Part shown: one piece after another, positions 34,841 to 43,415 of the stretch | How positions within the stretch are numbered: the stretch's first letter is position 1 | Layout of the letters: each line of letters opens with the position of its first letter | DNA from: CAYXVJ01 sp050309435 | GTDB lineage: Bacteria > Bacillota > Clostridia > Saccharofermentanales > Fastidiosipilaceae | Reading direction: 5' to 3' | Assembly: GCA_050309435.1 (NCBI GenBank) | Contig: JBNRMJ010000027.1 | Location: 1 to 64,000, forward strand | DNA: 64,000 bases | Made by a program: the position numbers and the translations under genes | Notes under the pieces: generated by a model | The model's database searches: none | What the model saw: the letters and a program-made list of their open reading frames with translations, nothing else | Told to the model about the DNA's origin: nothing

Positions 34841-35944
34841 CTATACGTCTTCGCGACGCGCTTTAGCTTCTTTCTCTTCAATAGCCAAATTGCAAAGCGT
34901 TGTGACCAGTTCGTCCAGTTCGATACCGTTGGCTTCAAATGCCTTCGGATACAGGCTGATGGAAGTGAAGCCGGGTAAATTGTTCACTTCATTCAGATAG
35001 AGGGCACCGTTTCTCTTATCCAAAAAGAAGTCTACTCTGGCCAGGCCCTTAACGCCAAGTGTCACAAAGGCCTTGACCGCCAGGCGGCGAATCTCTTCTT
35101 CCAAAGCCGGATCGATGTCCGCCGGAATTCTGGCTTCCGAATCCGTATCCGAGAAGTACTTGGTCTGATAGTCGTAATACTCCACATCATCGGAAACAAT
35201 GATTTCTCCGACCCTCGAGGCAACGGGCTGCATGTTACCCAGAACTGCGCACTCCAGTTCTCGGGCATCCAGGTACTCTTCTATTATAACGGTTCTGTCA
35301 AATTCCGAGACCTCGCGCAGCGCTTCGGCCAGTTCCTCGCGGTTTTTCGCGCCCATGGTACCTACCGAAGAGCCTCCGTTGGACGGTTTCAGGAACACGG
35401 GATAAAGGATTTCAGCCTCGATTCGCTCGATCTCCGCAGACAGATTTTTAAGAATATCGTATCGCTGAGAAATTGTAAAGTTACATTGTTTAATACCAGC
35501 CGCCAAGAGGAGCTGTTTACCGGCCGCCTTGTCCATGCAAACCGCCGAGGCCAGAACCGATGCACCCACATAGGGAATACCGCTCATCTCGAGCAGGCCC
35601 TGGAGAACGCCGTCTTCGCAGTTGATGCCGTGTACGGCCGGGAAGATAACATCGGGCACGACGCCTGCCGCATTGACAATAAAATCCCGGGGTGAAAGCG
35701 AGCCGGCATAGGAAACGCGACGGTCCGCCATGGTCCGGCGCGCGATTCGTTCCCAGTCGGGATCCAGGATATCCTTATCGTCTGCCAGGAATCTGAGCCA
35801 TTCGCCTTTCTTCGTGATGCCGACTTTCGTGACATCATAGCCCGCGGCGCGAAGACCGCCGATAATGTTAAATGCGGAGCGACACGAAACAAGATGCTCC
35901 GTCGACACTCCGCCAAAAAGCACCAAAATATTCATACGTTTCAT
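34841..35944 (-). CDS. ddl: D-alanine--D-alanine ligase
   Basis: Makes the D-Ala-D-Ala dipeptide that MurF adds to the wall precursor. The 367-residue ATP-grasp enzyme has FGGVSTEHLVS (nucleotide and first D-Ala contacts), HGINCEDGVLQGLLEMSGIPYVG, the lysine-bearing VFLKPSNGGSSVG, EEYLDARELECAVLG, and the metal site VDFFLDKRNGALYLNEVNNLPGFTSISLYPKA. The ATG at 35944 has AGGAG six bases upstream and gives MKRMNILVLFGG. The size matches the family. I see nothing that points to a D-lactate-type specificity change. Confidence 0.95.
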   Translation of the reverse strand: MKRMNILVLFGGVSTEHLVSCRSAFNIIGGLRAAGYDVTKVGITKKGEWLRFLADDKDILDPDWERIARRTMADRRVSYAGSLSPRDFIVNAAGVVPDVIFPAVHGINCEDGVLQGLLEMSGIPYVGASVLASAVCMDKAAGKQLLLAAGIKQCNFTISQRYDILKNLSAEIERIEAEILYPVFLKPSNGGSSVGTMGAKNREELAEALREVSEFDRTVIIEEYLDARELECAVLGNMQPVASRVGEIIVSDDVEYYDYQTKYFSDTDSEARIPADIDPALEEEIRRLAVKAFVTLGVKGLARVDFFLDKRNGALYLNEVNNLPGFTSISLYPKAFEANGIELDELVTTLCNLAIEEKEAKARREDV

Positions 35945-35972
35945 AGTTTTCTCCTGCACACTTCCGGCCGGA

Positions 35973-36452
35973 TTACTTTAGTTCCTTTATATTTTTTTGT
36001 AATTGCAAAAGCATGTCCGTTAACTGCTCTTCAAGATCGCTTAATCTGCTGGCGGCATATTCGATGGCGCCGCTGCGAATCTGCTTGGCGGATTTATTGG
36101 CGGCTTCGAGTGTCTGCGCGGCCAGCTGACGGGCCTGCATCGTAACTTCATGTTCGTCGATCATGGTGGCGACGCGCTTTTCCGCCTGACGAACGATGTT
36201 GTCCGCATCGCGTCTGGCTTCCGCCACGACCTGGCGGTTCTGGTCGAGCAGCCACTTGGCCTGCTTGATTTCCACCGGCAGATTATCGCGAAGCATCCCG
36301 ATTAAGATCAGCATCTCCTCTTTATCAACCATGCAGTTTGACGTGAACGGCACGCTCTTGGCATTCAGGATATTCGCCTCGAGCCGCTCGATCAACTCGT
36401 AGAGATCATTCTCGCTGATTTCAGGTGTTTCGTTTCGATCGTTATATGACAC
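35973..36452 (-). CDS. Coiled-coil protein next to coaD
   Basis: A 159-residue, strongly helical, charged protein. Residues about 75-155 form a coiled coil with alternating Ala/Glu/Arg (VVAEARRDADNIVRQAEKRVATMIDEHE and onward), similar to DivIVA or ATP-synthase-b-like stalks. Proteins of this type, often annotated as ATPase subunits, sit after coaD in many Clostridia; their function is unknown. The GTG start abuts the coaD stop with GGAGG eight bases upstream. Confidence 0.75.
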   Translation of the reverse strand: MSYNDRNETPEISENDLYELIERLEANILNAKSVPFTSNCMVDKEEMLILIGMLRDNLPVEIKQAKWLLDQNRQVVAEARRDADNIVRQAEKRVATMIDEHEVTMQARQLAAQTLEAANKSAKQIRSGAIEYAASRLSDLEEQLTDMLLQLQKNIKELK

Positions 36453-36947
36453 TTAAGATTCCTCCCGCTTATTTCGCAATTTCTGACTGACAAACTCCAG
36501 GATACCGGCCGGCACCATTCTGCTGATGTCCCCGCCAAAGGATGCTACTTCGCGGACGATACTCGAACTGGTAAAGGCTAAGTCAAAGCTGGACGGCAGT
36601 AAAATCGATTCGTAATCCTCGTATAAAAGTTTATTGGCGGTAGCCATTTCAAGCTCATAACGGAAATCCGACTCGCTGCGCAGTCCGCGCACAACGGCCA
36701 CTGCTTGTTTGGCCTGAACATAATCGACCAGCAGGCCGTCGAAGGACTCGATGACGACATTGGGAATATCTTTCAGGCAATCTTCGGCCATCTTGATACG
36801 TTCTTCCATGCTGAAATATGTTCGCTTCTGGAGATTGGGCAAAATAGCCACATACAGGGTAGAGCATAGTTTCGCCGCTCTTTTGGCTATGTCCAGATGG
36901 CCGTTTGTAAACGGGTCAAACGTGCCCGGATAAATCATCACGCTCAT
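36453..36947 (-). CDS. coaD: Phosphopantetheine adenylyltransferase
   Basis: Transfers AMP to 4'-phosphopantetheine in coenzyme A synthesis. The 164-residue product has the nucleotidyltransferase motif YPGTFDPFTNGHLDIA (the T/HxGH signature), VVRGLRSESDFRYELEMA and the C-terminal TSSSIVREVASFGGD (the SSSxVRE motif). The start at 36947 has GAGGAAGAGT upstream and lies inside the last 32 bases of rsmD, so the pair is translationally coupled, an arrangement conserved widely. Confidence 0.95.
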   Translation of the reverse strand: MSVMIYPGTFDPFTNGHLDIAKRAAKLCSTLYVAILPNLQKRTYFSMEERIKMAEDCLKDIPNVVIESFDGLLVDYVQAKQAVAVVRGLRSESDFRYELEMATANKLLYEDYESILLPSSFDLAFTSSSIVREVASFGGDISRMVPAGILEFVSQKLRNKREES

Positions 36948-37524
36948 ACTCTTCCTCCCCCTCGCAAGCTAGATAAAATGATACCATTGCGGTACCGTAC
37001 TTACAACGTTTGATAAGTTTCAAATCTCTTACATTTTCGCTCTTTTTACCTGCCGAAGCATGTTCCAGAACCACCAGTGCACCGTCGTTCAGGAGCCTTG
37101 CCAAGCCGTTTTCGCAGAGCCTTTCGAAGTCCGTTTCGGCGTCTTCGTACGGAGGGTCGATCAGAATCAAGTCGAAACGAAGTCCTTCTTCCAGGAAAGT
37201 CTTAAGCGCTTGTTTCGTATCCATGGCCAGAACCGTCGCACGTTCGCTAAACTTTGTCTTCGTCAGATTCTGTTTGATAATCGCACGGGCATTCTTGTTC
37301 TTCTCCACAAAAACCGCAGATGATGCGCCGCGGCTGATGGCTTCGATACCAAGCTGTCCGCTGCCCGCATACAAGTCTGCCACGACTGCGCCTTGAAGCG
37401 AAATTCTCGCCGTAATAGCGCTGAACATGGCTTCTTTCGTACGATCCAATGTCGGTCTGGTTTTCTGCCCGGACGGAGCGACCAGAGGGATTCCTCCGGC
37501 CTCGCCCGCAACTACTCTAGGCAT
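36916..37524 (-). CDS. rsmD: 16S rRNA (guanine-N2)-methyltransferase RsmD
   Basis: Methylates G966 of 16S rRNA during 30S assembly. The 202-residue product has the family start MPRVVAGEAGGIPL, the RPTLDRTKEAMFSAI segment, the SAM-binding DLYAGSGQLGIEAISRG and the catalytic DPPY in LILIDPPYEDAE. AAGGAGG precedes the ATG. The C-terminus is longer than usual by a charged EGEEEYERDD tail, which overlaps the coaD start. Confidence 0.93.
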   Translation of the reverse strand: MPRVVAGEAGGIPLVAPSGQKTRPTLDRTKEAMFSAITARISLQGAVVADLYAGSGQLGIEAISRGASSAVFVEKNKNARAIIKQNLTKTKFSERATVLAMDTKQALKTFLEEGLRFDLILIDPPYEDAETDFERLCENGLARLLNDGALVVLEHASAGKKSENVRDLKLIKRCKYGTAMVSFYLACEGEEEYERDDLSGHV

Positions 37525-37536
37525 GACATGCCTCCT

Positions 37537-39639
37537 TTATATACCCAATTGAGCCATCGGCAATCCGAAAGCCCTGATTAAAGCGGGACGTATCCGCCTG
37601 TTTTCCGCTTCTTCGAGTTTCGGATCCTCGCCGAGCAGTGAAGTGACGGCTTCGGCGGTTTCACGAAGCAGATCGCCCTCTTCATAGAGATTGGCCACGC
37701 GAAATGCCGGTATGCCGTGTTGTCTTGTCCCGAAGAAATCGCCGGGACCGCGAAGCTCCAAATCCTTCTCGGCAATTTGAAAACCGCTCTGCATATGGCA
37801 AAGAGCACGCAGACGTTCTCTGGCCAGACCTTCTCCTACGTCGCTCAGCAATATGCATATAGACTGCAGGCTGCCTCTGCCGATGCGGCCTCTGAGCTGG
37901 TGAAGCTCGGCCAGTCCGAAACGCTCCGCGTTCAAGATCACCATGATCGTGGCATTCGGATTATCCACGCCGACCTCCACGACAGTTGTGGCCACCAGCG
38001 TTCCTGCTTTCTTCTCCATGAAAGCTTGCATCGAGGCCTGCTTTTCTTTTTCCTTCATCTGGCCGTGAAGCAAACCGACTCCGAATTCGGCCAGCGGACT
38101 ATCTGCCAGTTCGGCATAGACTTCTTCTGCCGAACGCAAGTCTCCAGCTTCCTCGCTTTCTTTTACCAGCGGACAGATGACATAAGCCTGTTCGCCTTCT
38201 TTCAGACGTTTGGCGATTAGGGCCAGAACCCGGCTGTAATCCTGACTCGTGGCCGTATAGGTAAGGATCTCTTTACGTCCTGCCGGCATTTCATCAATGT
38301 TCGAAATGTCCAAATCTCCGTATAGAATCAGTCCCAGTGTTCTCGGAATCGGAGTCGCCGACATAACCATGACATGCGGTGCCAGACTCTCGTCTCTGGC
38401 CAGTTTTATCCTTTGACGAACACCGAAACGATGTTGTTCGTCGGTCACGGCCAGAGCCAGTCGGGAAAACACGACCCGGTCTTCCAGGACCGCATGCGTT
38501 CCGACCAAAACGTCGATCTCCCCGCTACTGACGGCCGAGAGAAGAATCCGGCGTTCGGCCGCCGGTGTCTGTCCTGTCAGGAGTGCGATTCTTATATTGC
38601 TGCCGGCCAGAAGCTTGCTCAGAGTCTTCCAGTGCTGGGTCGCCAGAATCGATGTCGGCGCCATCATCACGGATTGATATCCAGCGGCGGCGACATGTGC
38701 CATGGCGATGGCCGCGACCACTGTTTTACCCGATCCGACGTCGCCCTGCACCAGGCGGCTCATCGGGCGTTCTTTCAACATATCCCGGCGAAGATCGTCG
38801 ATCACTCTTCTCTGGGCCGAGGTTAGTTCGAAGGGTAAGGAGGAGATAGCCTCATGCACCTTCTTCTCTCCTGCCTGATCGAGGATCAGCGAGACGGCTT
38901 TCTCGTCTCGTTCGTGATGTCTTCGGATCAGGCGAAGGCCGATTTGAGTCATAAAAAGCTCTTCGAAAGCAAGTCTTCGGCGCGCTATCTGATAGGCTGT
39001 CTCGTCTGCCGGTTCGTGAATCATGCGATATGCATAGATGATATCGCAGAGCCGGTGACGACGCCTGATGGAAACGGGAATCGCTTCCGGGAGTAGATCG
39101 GCATATTTCTTCAGCGCCGTTTGAACGAGTTTTCTCACCACGCCCTGCGTAAGTCCCGCCGTCAGCGGATAAACCGGGTGCAAATAGGCAATCTCCGAAG
39201 CATCTTCTTCTCCGTCGATTTCCTCGATCACCGGATTGACCACCTCGAAATTTTGACCCTGGCGTTTGATCTTCCCGCGAAAGATAGCCTCTTTACCCTT
39301 AATCAGACGATCCTGAAGATAAGGCTGATTGAACCAGATGGCCGAAATCGCCGCCGTATCATCGCGAAGAACTGTCCGTAAGGTGCTTCGTTTTCCCTGC
39401 CTGCGAAGTGCAGGCGTTCTAGCGATTTCCGCCCGAAAAACTTCTTCCTGACCATCGATCAGATCATCGAGTTGCTTTAAATGAGTCCAGTCCTCGTAGC
39501 GACGCGGGTAGAGCATCAGGAGATCCAGTACGGTTTCGACGCCCAGTTTGGCCAGAAGAGCGGCGCGCCTGGCCGACACACCGTCGAGAACGGTGACCGG
39601 TTCGAGAAACGCTTGATATTCGGCCTCGTAGTCTATCAT
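37537..39639 (-). CDS. recG: ATP-dependent DNA helicase RecG
   Basis: Remodels branched DNA and stalled forks. The 700-residue product has an N-terminal wedge/OB domain (about 60-240), motif I (GDVGSGKTVVA), motif II DEQH (in TDEQHRFGV), motif III (MSATPIPRTL) and the RecG C-terminal region (LRGPGDFFGTRQHGIPAFRVANL). The start ATG overlaps the nth stop as ATGA, and GAAGGAAG lies upstream. The length is normal. Confidence 0.96.
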   Translation of the reverse strand: MIDYEAEYQAFLEPVTVLDGVSARRAALLAKLGVETVLDLLMLYPRRYEDWTHLKQLDDLIDGQEEVFRAEIARTPALRRQGKRSTLRTVLRDDTAAISAIWFNQPYLQDRLIKGKEAIFRGKIKRQGQNFEVVNPVIEEIDGEEDASEIAYLHPVYPLTAGLTQGVVRKLVQTALKKYADLLPEAIPVSIRRRHRLCDIIYAYRMIHEPADETAYQIARRRLAFEELFMTQIGLRLIRRHHERDEKAVSLILDQAGEKKVHEAISSLPFELTSAQRRVIDDLRRDMLKERPMSRLVQGDVGSGKTVVAAIAMAHVAAAGYQSVMMAPTSILATQHWKTLSKLLAGSNIRIALLTGQTPAAERRILLSAVSSGEIDVLVGTHAVLEDRVVFSRLALAVTDEQHRFGVRQRIKLARDESLAPHVMVMSATPIPRTLGLILYGDLDISNIDEMPAGRKEILTYTATSQDYSRVLALIAKRLKEGEQAYVICPLVKESEEAGDLRSAEEVYAELADSPLAEFGVGLLHGQMKEKEKQASMQAFMEKKAGTLVATTVVEVGVDNPNATIMVILNAERFGLAELHQLRGRIGRGSLQSICILLSDVGEGLARERLRALCHMQSGFQIAEKDLELRGPGDFFGTRQHGIPAFRVANLYEEGDLLRETAEAVTSLLGEDPKLEEAENRRIRPALIRAFGLPMAQLGI

Positions 39640-40304
39640 CTTCCTTCAACCTCAAGATCGGATATTTCCAGGCTTGATCCATATTCGCACAGTTCTCTAA
39701 CCGGACAGCGGCCGCATTGAGGACGTCGGGCGATACAGATATCCCGGCCAAGGGTAACCATCAGATGACCCCAGTTCGTCCAGTGTTCTTCCGGCAGCAC
39801 GGCCATCAAGTCCTTTTCGATACGGGGCGGCTTACTGGATGACGTAAGTCCCATCAAGTTGGAAATGCGTGCGCAGTGCGTATCGACAACAACAGCTTGT
39901 CTGCCGAAGGAATCGCCGAGAATGAGATTGGCGATTTTCCGGCCAACGCCCGGAATGGCCAGAAGCTCTTTTTCGCTGTCAGGCACGATACTGTTATGCT
40001 TCTCGTAGAGATGAACGGCGGCCGCCTGAATACTCTTTGCTTTATTGCGAAACAAACCGCAGCTCTTAATATACGGTTCGATTTCTTCTGCTGTGGCGAC
40101 GGCGAAATCGGCGATGGTCGGATAACGTTCGAAGAGAGCGGGTGTCACCATATTCACTCTGGCATCCGTGCATTGAGCGGCTAAAATCGCACCAACCAGC
40201 AGACGCCAGGGATTATCGGCATAGTTCAAGGTCGTATCGGTATCGCTGTAGTAATCGTTCAATCGCGAGATAATACCCCGAGCCCGGGTCTTCTTGTCAA
40301 TCAT
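39636..40304 (-). CDS. nth: Endonuclease III
   Basis: A base-excision-repair glycosylase/lyase for oxidised pyrimidines. The 222-residue product has the helix-hairpin-helix (LLAIPGVGRKIANLILG) with the catalytic Lys, the catalytic Asp in VVVDTHCARISN, and the 4Fe-4S ligands in C-X6-C-X2-C-X5-C (CIARRPQCGRCPVRELC). The ATG at 40304 has AAGGAG six bases upstream. A much longer frame to 40550 is open, but it would overlap the kinase gene and the first 82 residues are unlike the family, so I reject that start. Confidence 0.95.
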   Translation of the reverse strand: MIDKKTRARGIISRLNDYYSDTDTTLNYADNPWRLLVGAILAAQCTDARVNMVTPALFERYPTIADFAVATAEEIEPYIKSCGLFRNKAKSIQAAAVHLYEKHNSIVPDSEKELLAIPGVGRKIANLILGDSFGRQAVVVDTHCARISNLMGLTSSSKPPRIEKDLMAVLPEEHWTNWGHLMVTLGRDICIARRPQCGRCPVRELCEYGSSLEISDLEVEGR

Positions 40305-40330
40305 AAAACTCTCCTTCGTCTTCTCGGCAG

Positions 40331-40360
40331 TAAAAAACAAGCATGAGGAATTGCTTGTTT
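40331..40360 (-). terminator. Intrinsic terminator of nrdR-response regulator-kinase
   Basis: AAACAAGCA (40335-40343) pairs with TGCTTGTTT (40352-40360), followed on the minus strand by more Ts. It lies between the kinase stop and the nth start, so the nth run probably has its own promoter or depends on readthrough. Confidence 0.8.
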
Positions 40361-40374
40361 GGCTAAGCAGCGCT

Positions 40375-41997
40375 TCAGCTTCTATCCAATTGAATAGTGA
40401 AGGTAAATTTGGCTCCGCCCATGCTGCTTCTGCCTGCCGTAATATGCTGGCCATGTGCCTGCAGGATGGAACGGGCGATATAAAGCCCCAGTCCGCTGCC
40501 CTGGTTGCCCGTACGCGAGCGGTCTCCCTTATAAAAACGCTCGAAGACATGATCTATATCTTTCTCGTCGATGCCCGGACCGGAATCCTCGACGACGACT
40601 TCGACAACCTGGGATCCCGGCGTGCGCATGATCATGACCGCGATAACTCCTTCGTCGGGCGTAAACTTGATAGCGTTGCTGATTAGATTATATAACACCC
40701 GGCTTAATTGTTCCTCGTCGCCGATAACCCGGATCCCGTTTTGCTCGCTGAGGTTGCTTTGAACACTGATCTGTTTGGGTGCAATCAGGCTTTCCAGACT
40801 GGAGATTACATTAACGATCATGTTCTCCAGAATAAAGGGTTTAAAATCATAAGCGACGGCATTCGTATCCAGCTTCACGGCATCGTTCATCTCGTTGACC
40901 AGATTACTGAGGCGCCCGGCCTCGTTGCGAACAATACCCAGATAATGATCATGGCGCTCCGGAGGGATCGTACCGTCAAGCATCCCTTCGACAAAACCGG
41001 ATATCGATGTCAATGGCGTACGCAGATCATGAGAAATCGACGAGATAAAGTCTCTGCGGTCCGAGTTGGCATGATCCAGGCGTTCGATCATACGGTTAAA
41101 GGTATCGATCAAAACCGTTACTTCGTCCATTTCGTGCAAAAGATCTTCCGTATCCTGATGACTTTTCTTCTTGTCTGATTTCGCCTCGGCTCGTAATCTT
41201 GATACCGGATGGGGAACGCGAACAGAGAGGTTACCCATCGCGGCCTGGTTCGCCGCATAAGACAAGGCTTTCAGCGGTTTTGAGATCGAACTCGAGACGA
41301 TCGTGATTAAGAACATGGCAATAATTAAAGCAACGGTAATCGACAATCGCATGCCTGCCAGCATAAAGCGGGCCACAGCCGAGTCGATGTTGTATTTCTC
41401 ATGGACCTGAATGACCATCGCGGGACGTCCGTCGATACCGAAAATCGGTCGGATAACGGATATCCAAACATCCCTCCTGGTTGTTCCGAAAAGACCCAGA
41501 TAATTACCGCCGGTAAAGGTGGAGCCGTAAGGATTGGAATCAAAACCGATAAACTCCGCGGCCAGAAGCGGCCGGCGCCCCTCTCCGTAACCCGGCAGTT
41601 CCCCCGCCGCGATATCCCTGCCTTTATAACCCTCGGGAAGATTGATCATATGTTTGGTCGCTTCGGCCGGTATGCCCGTATCCATCAGGATCAAGCCGTT
41701 GGGAGCGACCAGCCAGACATACGCGCCGTCCGTCCGGTTAACAAAATCCAGATAGGTCGCGATATCGCCGTCGTTCTGCAGATCCGTATCGCCGGAATTG
41801 ATTTTATTGACGACAACTCGAACAATCTCGTCGCTGGCTTCTTCCAGCTGACGGGCTCTGTTGATGCGAAGCGCGGTATTCACTTCCGTAGAAAAAAGAA
41901 CAGCCATAACAACGAAGGTCGTTAATATGGCCACCATAAAGGCCAGAATCATCCGGCCTCGAAAACTAAAGAAAAATCGTCTAAAAACTGCAATCAT
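40375..41997 (-). CDS. Sensor histidine kinase (PhoR/ResE-like)
   Basis: The membrane sensor of a two-component system. The 540-residue product has a first helix (about 17-38), an extracellular sensor domain (about 40-200), a second helix (about 205-228), HAMP, a charged linker (SDKKKSHQD), the H-box FISSISHDLRTPLTSI with the phosphorylated His, N-box (YNLISNAIKFTP) and G-boxes (EDSGPGIDEKDI, GSGLGLYIARSI). The signal is unknown. ATG 41997 is used; a TTG at 42006 overlapping the regulator stop as TTGA is also possible. Cognate regulator is the gene immediately upstream. Confidence 0.92.
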   Translation of the reverse strand: MIAVFRRFFFSFRGRMILAFMVAILTTFVVMAVLFSTEVNTALRINRARQLEEASDEIVRVVVNKINSGDTDLQNDGDIATYLDFVNRTDGAYVWLVAPNGLILMDTGIPAEATKHMINLPEGYKGRDIAAGELPGYGEGRRPLLAAEFIGFDSNPYGSTFTGGNYLGLFGTTRRDVWISVIRPIFGIDGRPAMVIQVHEKYNIDSAVARFMLAGMRLSITVALIIAMFLITIVSSSISKPLKALSYAANQAAMGNLSVRVPHPVSRLRAEAKSDKKKSHQDTEDLLHEMDEVTVLIDTFNRMIERLDHANSDRRDFISSISHDLRTPLTSISGFVEGMLDGTIPPERHDHYLGIVRNEAGRLSNLVNEMNDAVKLDTNAVAYDFKPFILENMIVNVISSLESLIAPKQISVQSNLSEQNGIRVIGDEEQLSRVLYNLISNAIKFTPDEGVIAVMIMRTPGSQVVEVVVEDSGPGIDEKDIDHVFERFYKGDRSRTGNQGSGLGLYIARSILQAHGQHITAGRSSMGGAKFTFTIQLDRS

Positions 41998-42002
41998 GGG
42001 AC

Positions 42003-42707
42003 TCAACTGACTTCAAACTTGTAGCCGACTCCCCATACCGTCTTAATCTGCCAGCTGGCGGAGCCGCCGTGATCTTCGATTTTCTCGCGGATGCGCTTGA
42101 CGTGAACATCAACCGTGCGGGACTCGCCATAAAAATCATAACCCCAGACACTGCCCAGGAGCTGCTCGCGCGTAAATACGCGATTGGGATGCGCGGCCAG
42201 AAAATAAAACAGTTCCAGTTCCTTCGGCGGCATTTCCACCGTTTTGTCGTTAATCGTAACCGTATACTGATCCTTGTCGATCATCAGTTGATCGTAGCTG
42301 ACCAGCTGACGGCTTTCCCCGGCTTCGGGCGCGCTGATGCCGGACGCATCGACACGACGCAAGACAGCTTTTACCCGGGCTATCAGTTCCTTCATCTCAA
42401 AGGGCTTCTGCAGATAGTCATCCGCACCCAGTTCCAAACCGACCACCTTATCGAGGATATCGCCTCGGGCCGTCAGCATTAAAATCGGTACGGTGGACTC
42501 TTTTCGGATATCACGGCAAATATCGTAACCGTCTTTTCCGGGAAGCATCAAATCGAGAATGACCACATCCGGACGGATCTCGCGGAATGCAGGCATGGCT
42601 TCCAGACCGTTTCCGCAGGTATGAACCTCGTAGCCTTCCTTCTCGAAATATAAACGAATTAACTCAACAATATTCGGATCATCATCAACGGCCAGTAATT
42701 TCTTCAC
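42003..42707 (-). CDS. OmpR/PhoB-family response regulator
   Basis: The 234-residue partner of the adjacent kinase. The receiver domain begins KKLLAVDDDPNIVELI (acidic pocket), with the phosphorylated Asp in VVILDLMLPGKDGYD and Lys in LQKPFEMKELIARV. The C-terminal winged helix ends SRTVDVHVKRIREKIEDHGGSASWQIKTVWGVGYKF, the DNA-binding pattern of the OmpR class. GTG 42707 is chosen since AGGA lies seven bases before it and it does not overlap nrdR; the longer frame to 42776 does. Confidence 0.93.
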   Translation of the reverse strand: MKKLLAVDDDPNIVELIRLYFEKEGYEVHTCGNGLEAMPAFREIRPDVVILDLMLPGKDGYDICRDIRKESTVPILMLTARGDILDKVVGLELGADDYLQKPFEMKELIARVKAVLRRVDASGISAPEAGESRQLVSYDQLMIDKDQYTVTINDKTVEMPPKELELFYFLAAHPNRVFTREQLLGSVWGYDFYGESRTVDVHVKRIREKIEDHGGSASWQIKTVWGVGYKFEVS

Positions 42708-42720
42708 GTCAATATCCTTT

Positions 42721-43296
42721 CTACTCTTCGAATACTTCGCTATCGTCCGGTCTGTCGTCTTTTTGTCCGCTGGCATGACCGGCGTTTGCGCTCAGACCCG
42801 CGCGAAGCTTATCGGCTAAATCATCGTCCAGTTCCAGATTCCCTTTCTGCTCCAAAAGGCGTACCAGCTCCTCTAAAAAAGAGTTGACATCGGTGAACTG
42901 ACGGTACACGGACGCGAAACGAACATAAGCCACTTCGTCGATCTCGCGAAGGCCGTCCATCACCATCTGACCGATGACCTGCGAAGATACTTCATGATTC
43001 AGCGAATTACTGCAGCGCTGTTCGATCGTGCTGACAAGATGACCGATCTGATCGGTTGATATCGGCCGCTTGCTGCAGGCCTTCATGATATTGTCGATTA
43101 GTTTATCCCGGTCAAAGAGTTCCCGACTGCCGTCTTTCTTCACGACATATAAAGGCAGATATTCAACCTTCTCATAGGTCGTAAAGCGGTGGTGGCAGCT
43201 GTTACACTCCCGCCTCCTGCGGATAGCCGTACTATCGTCGGTGGGACGGGAATCAACTACTTTATCTTCGTCATGGCCACAATTCGGACATCTCAT
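42721..43296 (-). CDS. nrdR: Transcriptional repressor NrdR
   Basis: Represses ribonucleotide reductase genes in response to ATP/dATP. The 191-residue product has the zinc ribbon (MRCPNCGHDEDKVVDSRPTDD, then CNSCHHRFTTYEKVE) and the ATP-cone (VVKKDGSRELFDRDKLIDNIMKACSKRPIS). A non-standard C-terminal tail of about 40 residues (KLRAGLSANAGHASGQKDDRPDDSEVFEE) follows the usual end near LLEQK. ATG 43296 is the family start with GAGG upstream. No nrd genes lie in this window. Confidence 0.94.
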   Translation of the reverse strand: MRCPNCGHDEDKVVDSRPTDDSTAIRRRRECNSCHHRFTTYEKVEYLPLYVVKKDGSRELFDRDKLIDNIMKACSKRPISTDQIGHLVSTIEQRCSNSLNHEVSSQVIGQMVMDGLREIDEVAYVRFASVYRQFTDVNSFLEELVRLLEQKGNLELDDDLADKLRAGLSANAGHASGQKDDRPDDSEVFEE

Positions 43297-43324
43297 CGCT
43301 GATCGCCTCATCTCTTCTTACTTG

Positions 43325-43359
43325 AATATAGCACAAGATACTAACTCAATATAGCACAA
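43325..43359. repeat. Direct repeat AATATAGCACAA, 23 bases apart, upstream of nrdR
   Basis: Exact 12-base copies at 43325-43336 and 43348-43359. On the minus strand each reads TTGTGCTATATT, which contains an extended -10 (TGCTATATT). The pair may be two promoters or tandem operator sites for nrdR. Confidence 0.6.
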
Positions 43360-43390
43360 TACAACGCCACAAGATAATGCGGCGTTGTAT
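43359..43390 (-). terminator. Hairpin after ftsZ
   Basis: A perfect 10-bp inverted repeat (ATACAACGCC at 43359-43368, GGCGTTGTAT at 43381-43390) with a 12-base loop, 26 bases after the ftsZ stop. There is no U-tract on the minus strand, so efficiency is uncertain. Confidence 0.55.
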
Positions 43391-43415
43391 CGATAACCAA
43401 AGCTTTATATTCGTA

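Noticed and set aside
40305..40550. N-terminal extension of 82 residues on endonuclease III
   Set aside because: It runs back through a terminator and into the kinase gene, and the strong ribosome site at 40304 marks the true start.
43320..43360. Classical NrdR boxes upstream of nrdR
   Set aside because: The repeats match only part of the expected palindrome and their 23-base spacing is not that of paired NrdR boxes; reported as unexplained repeats instead.
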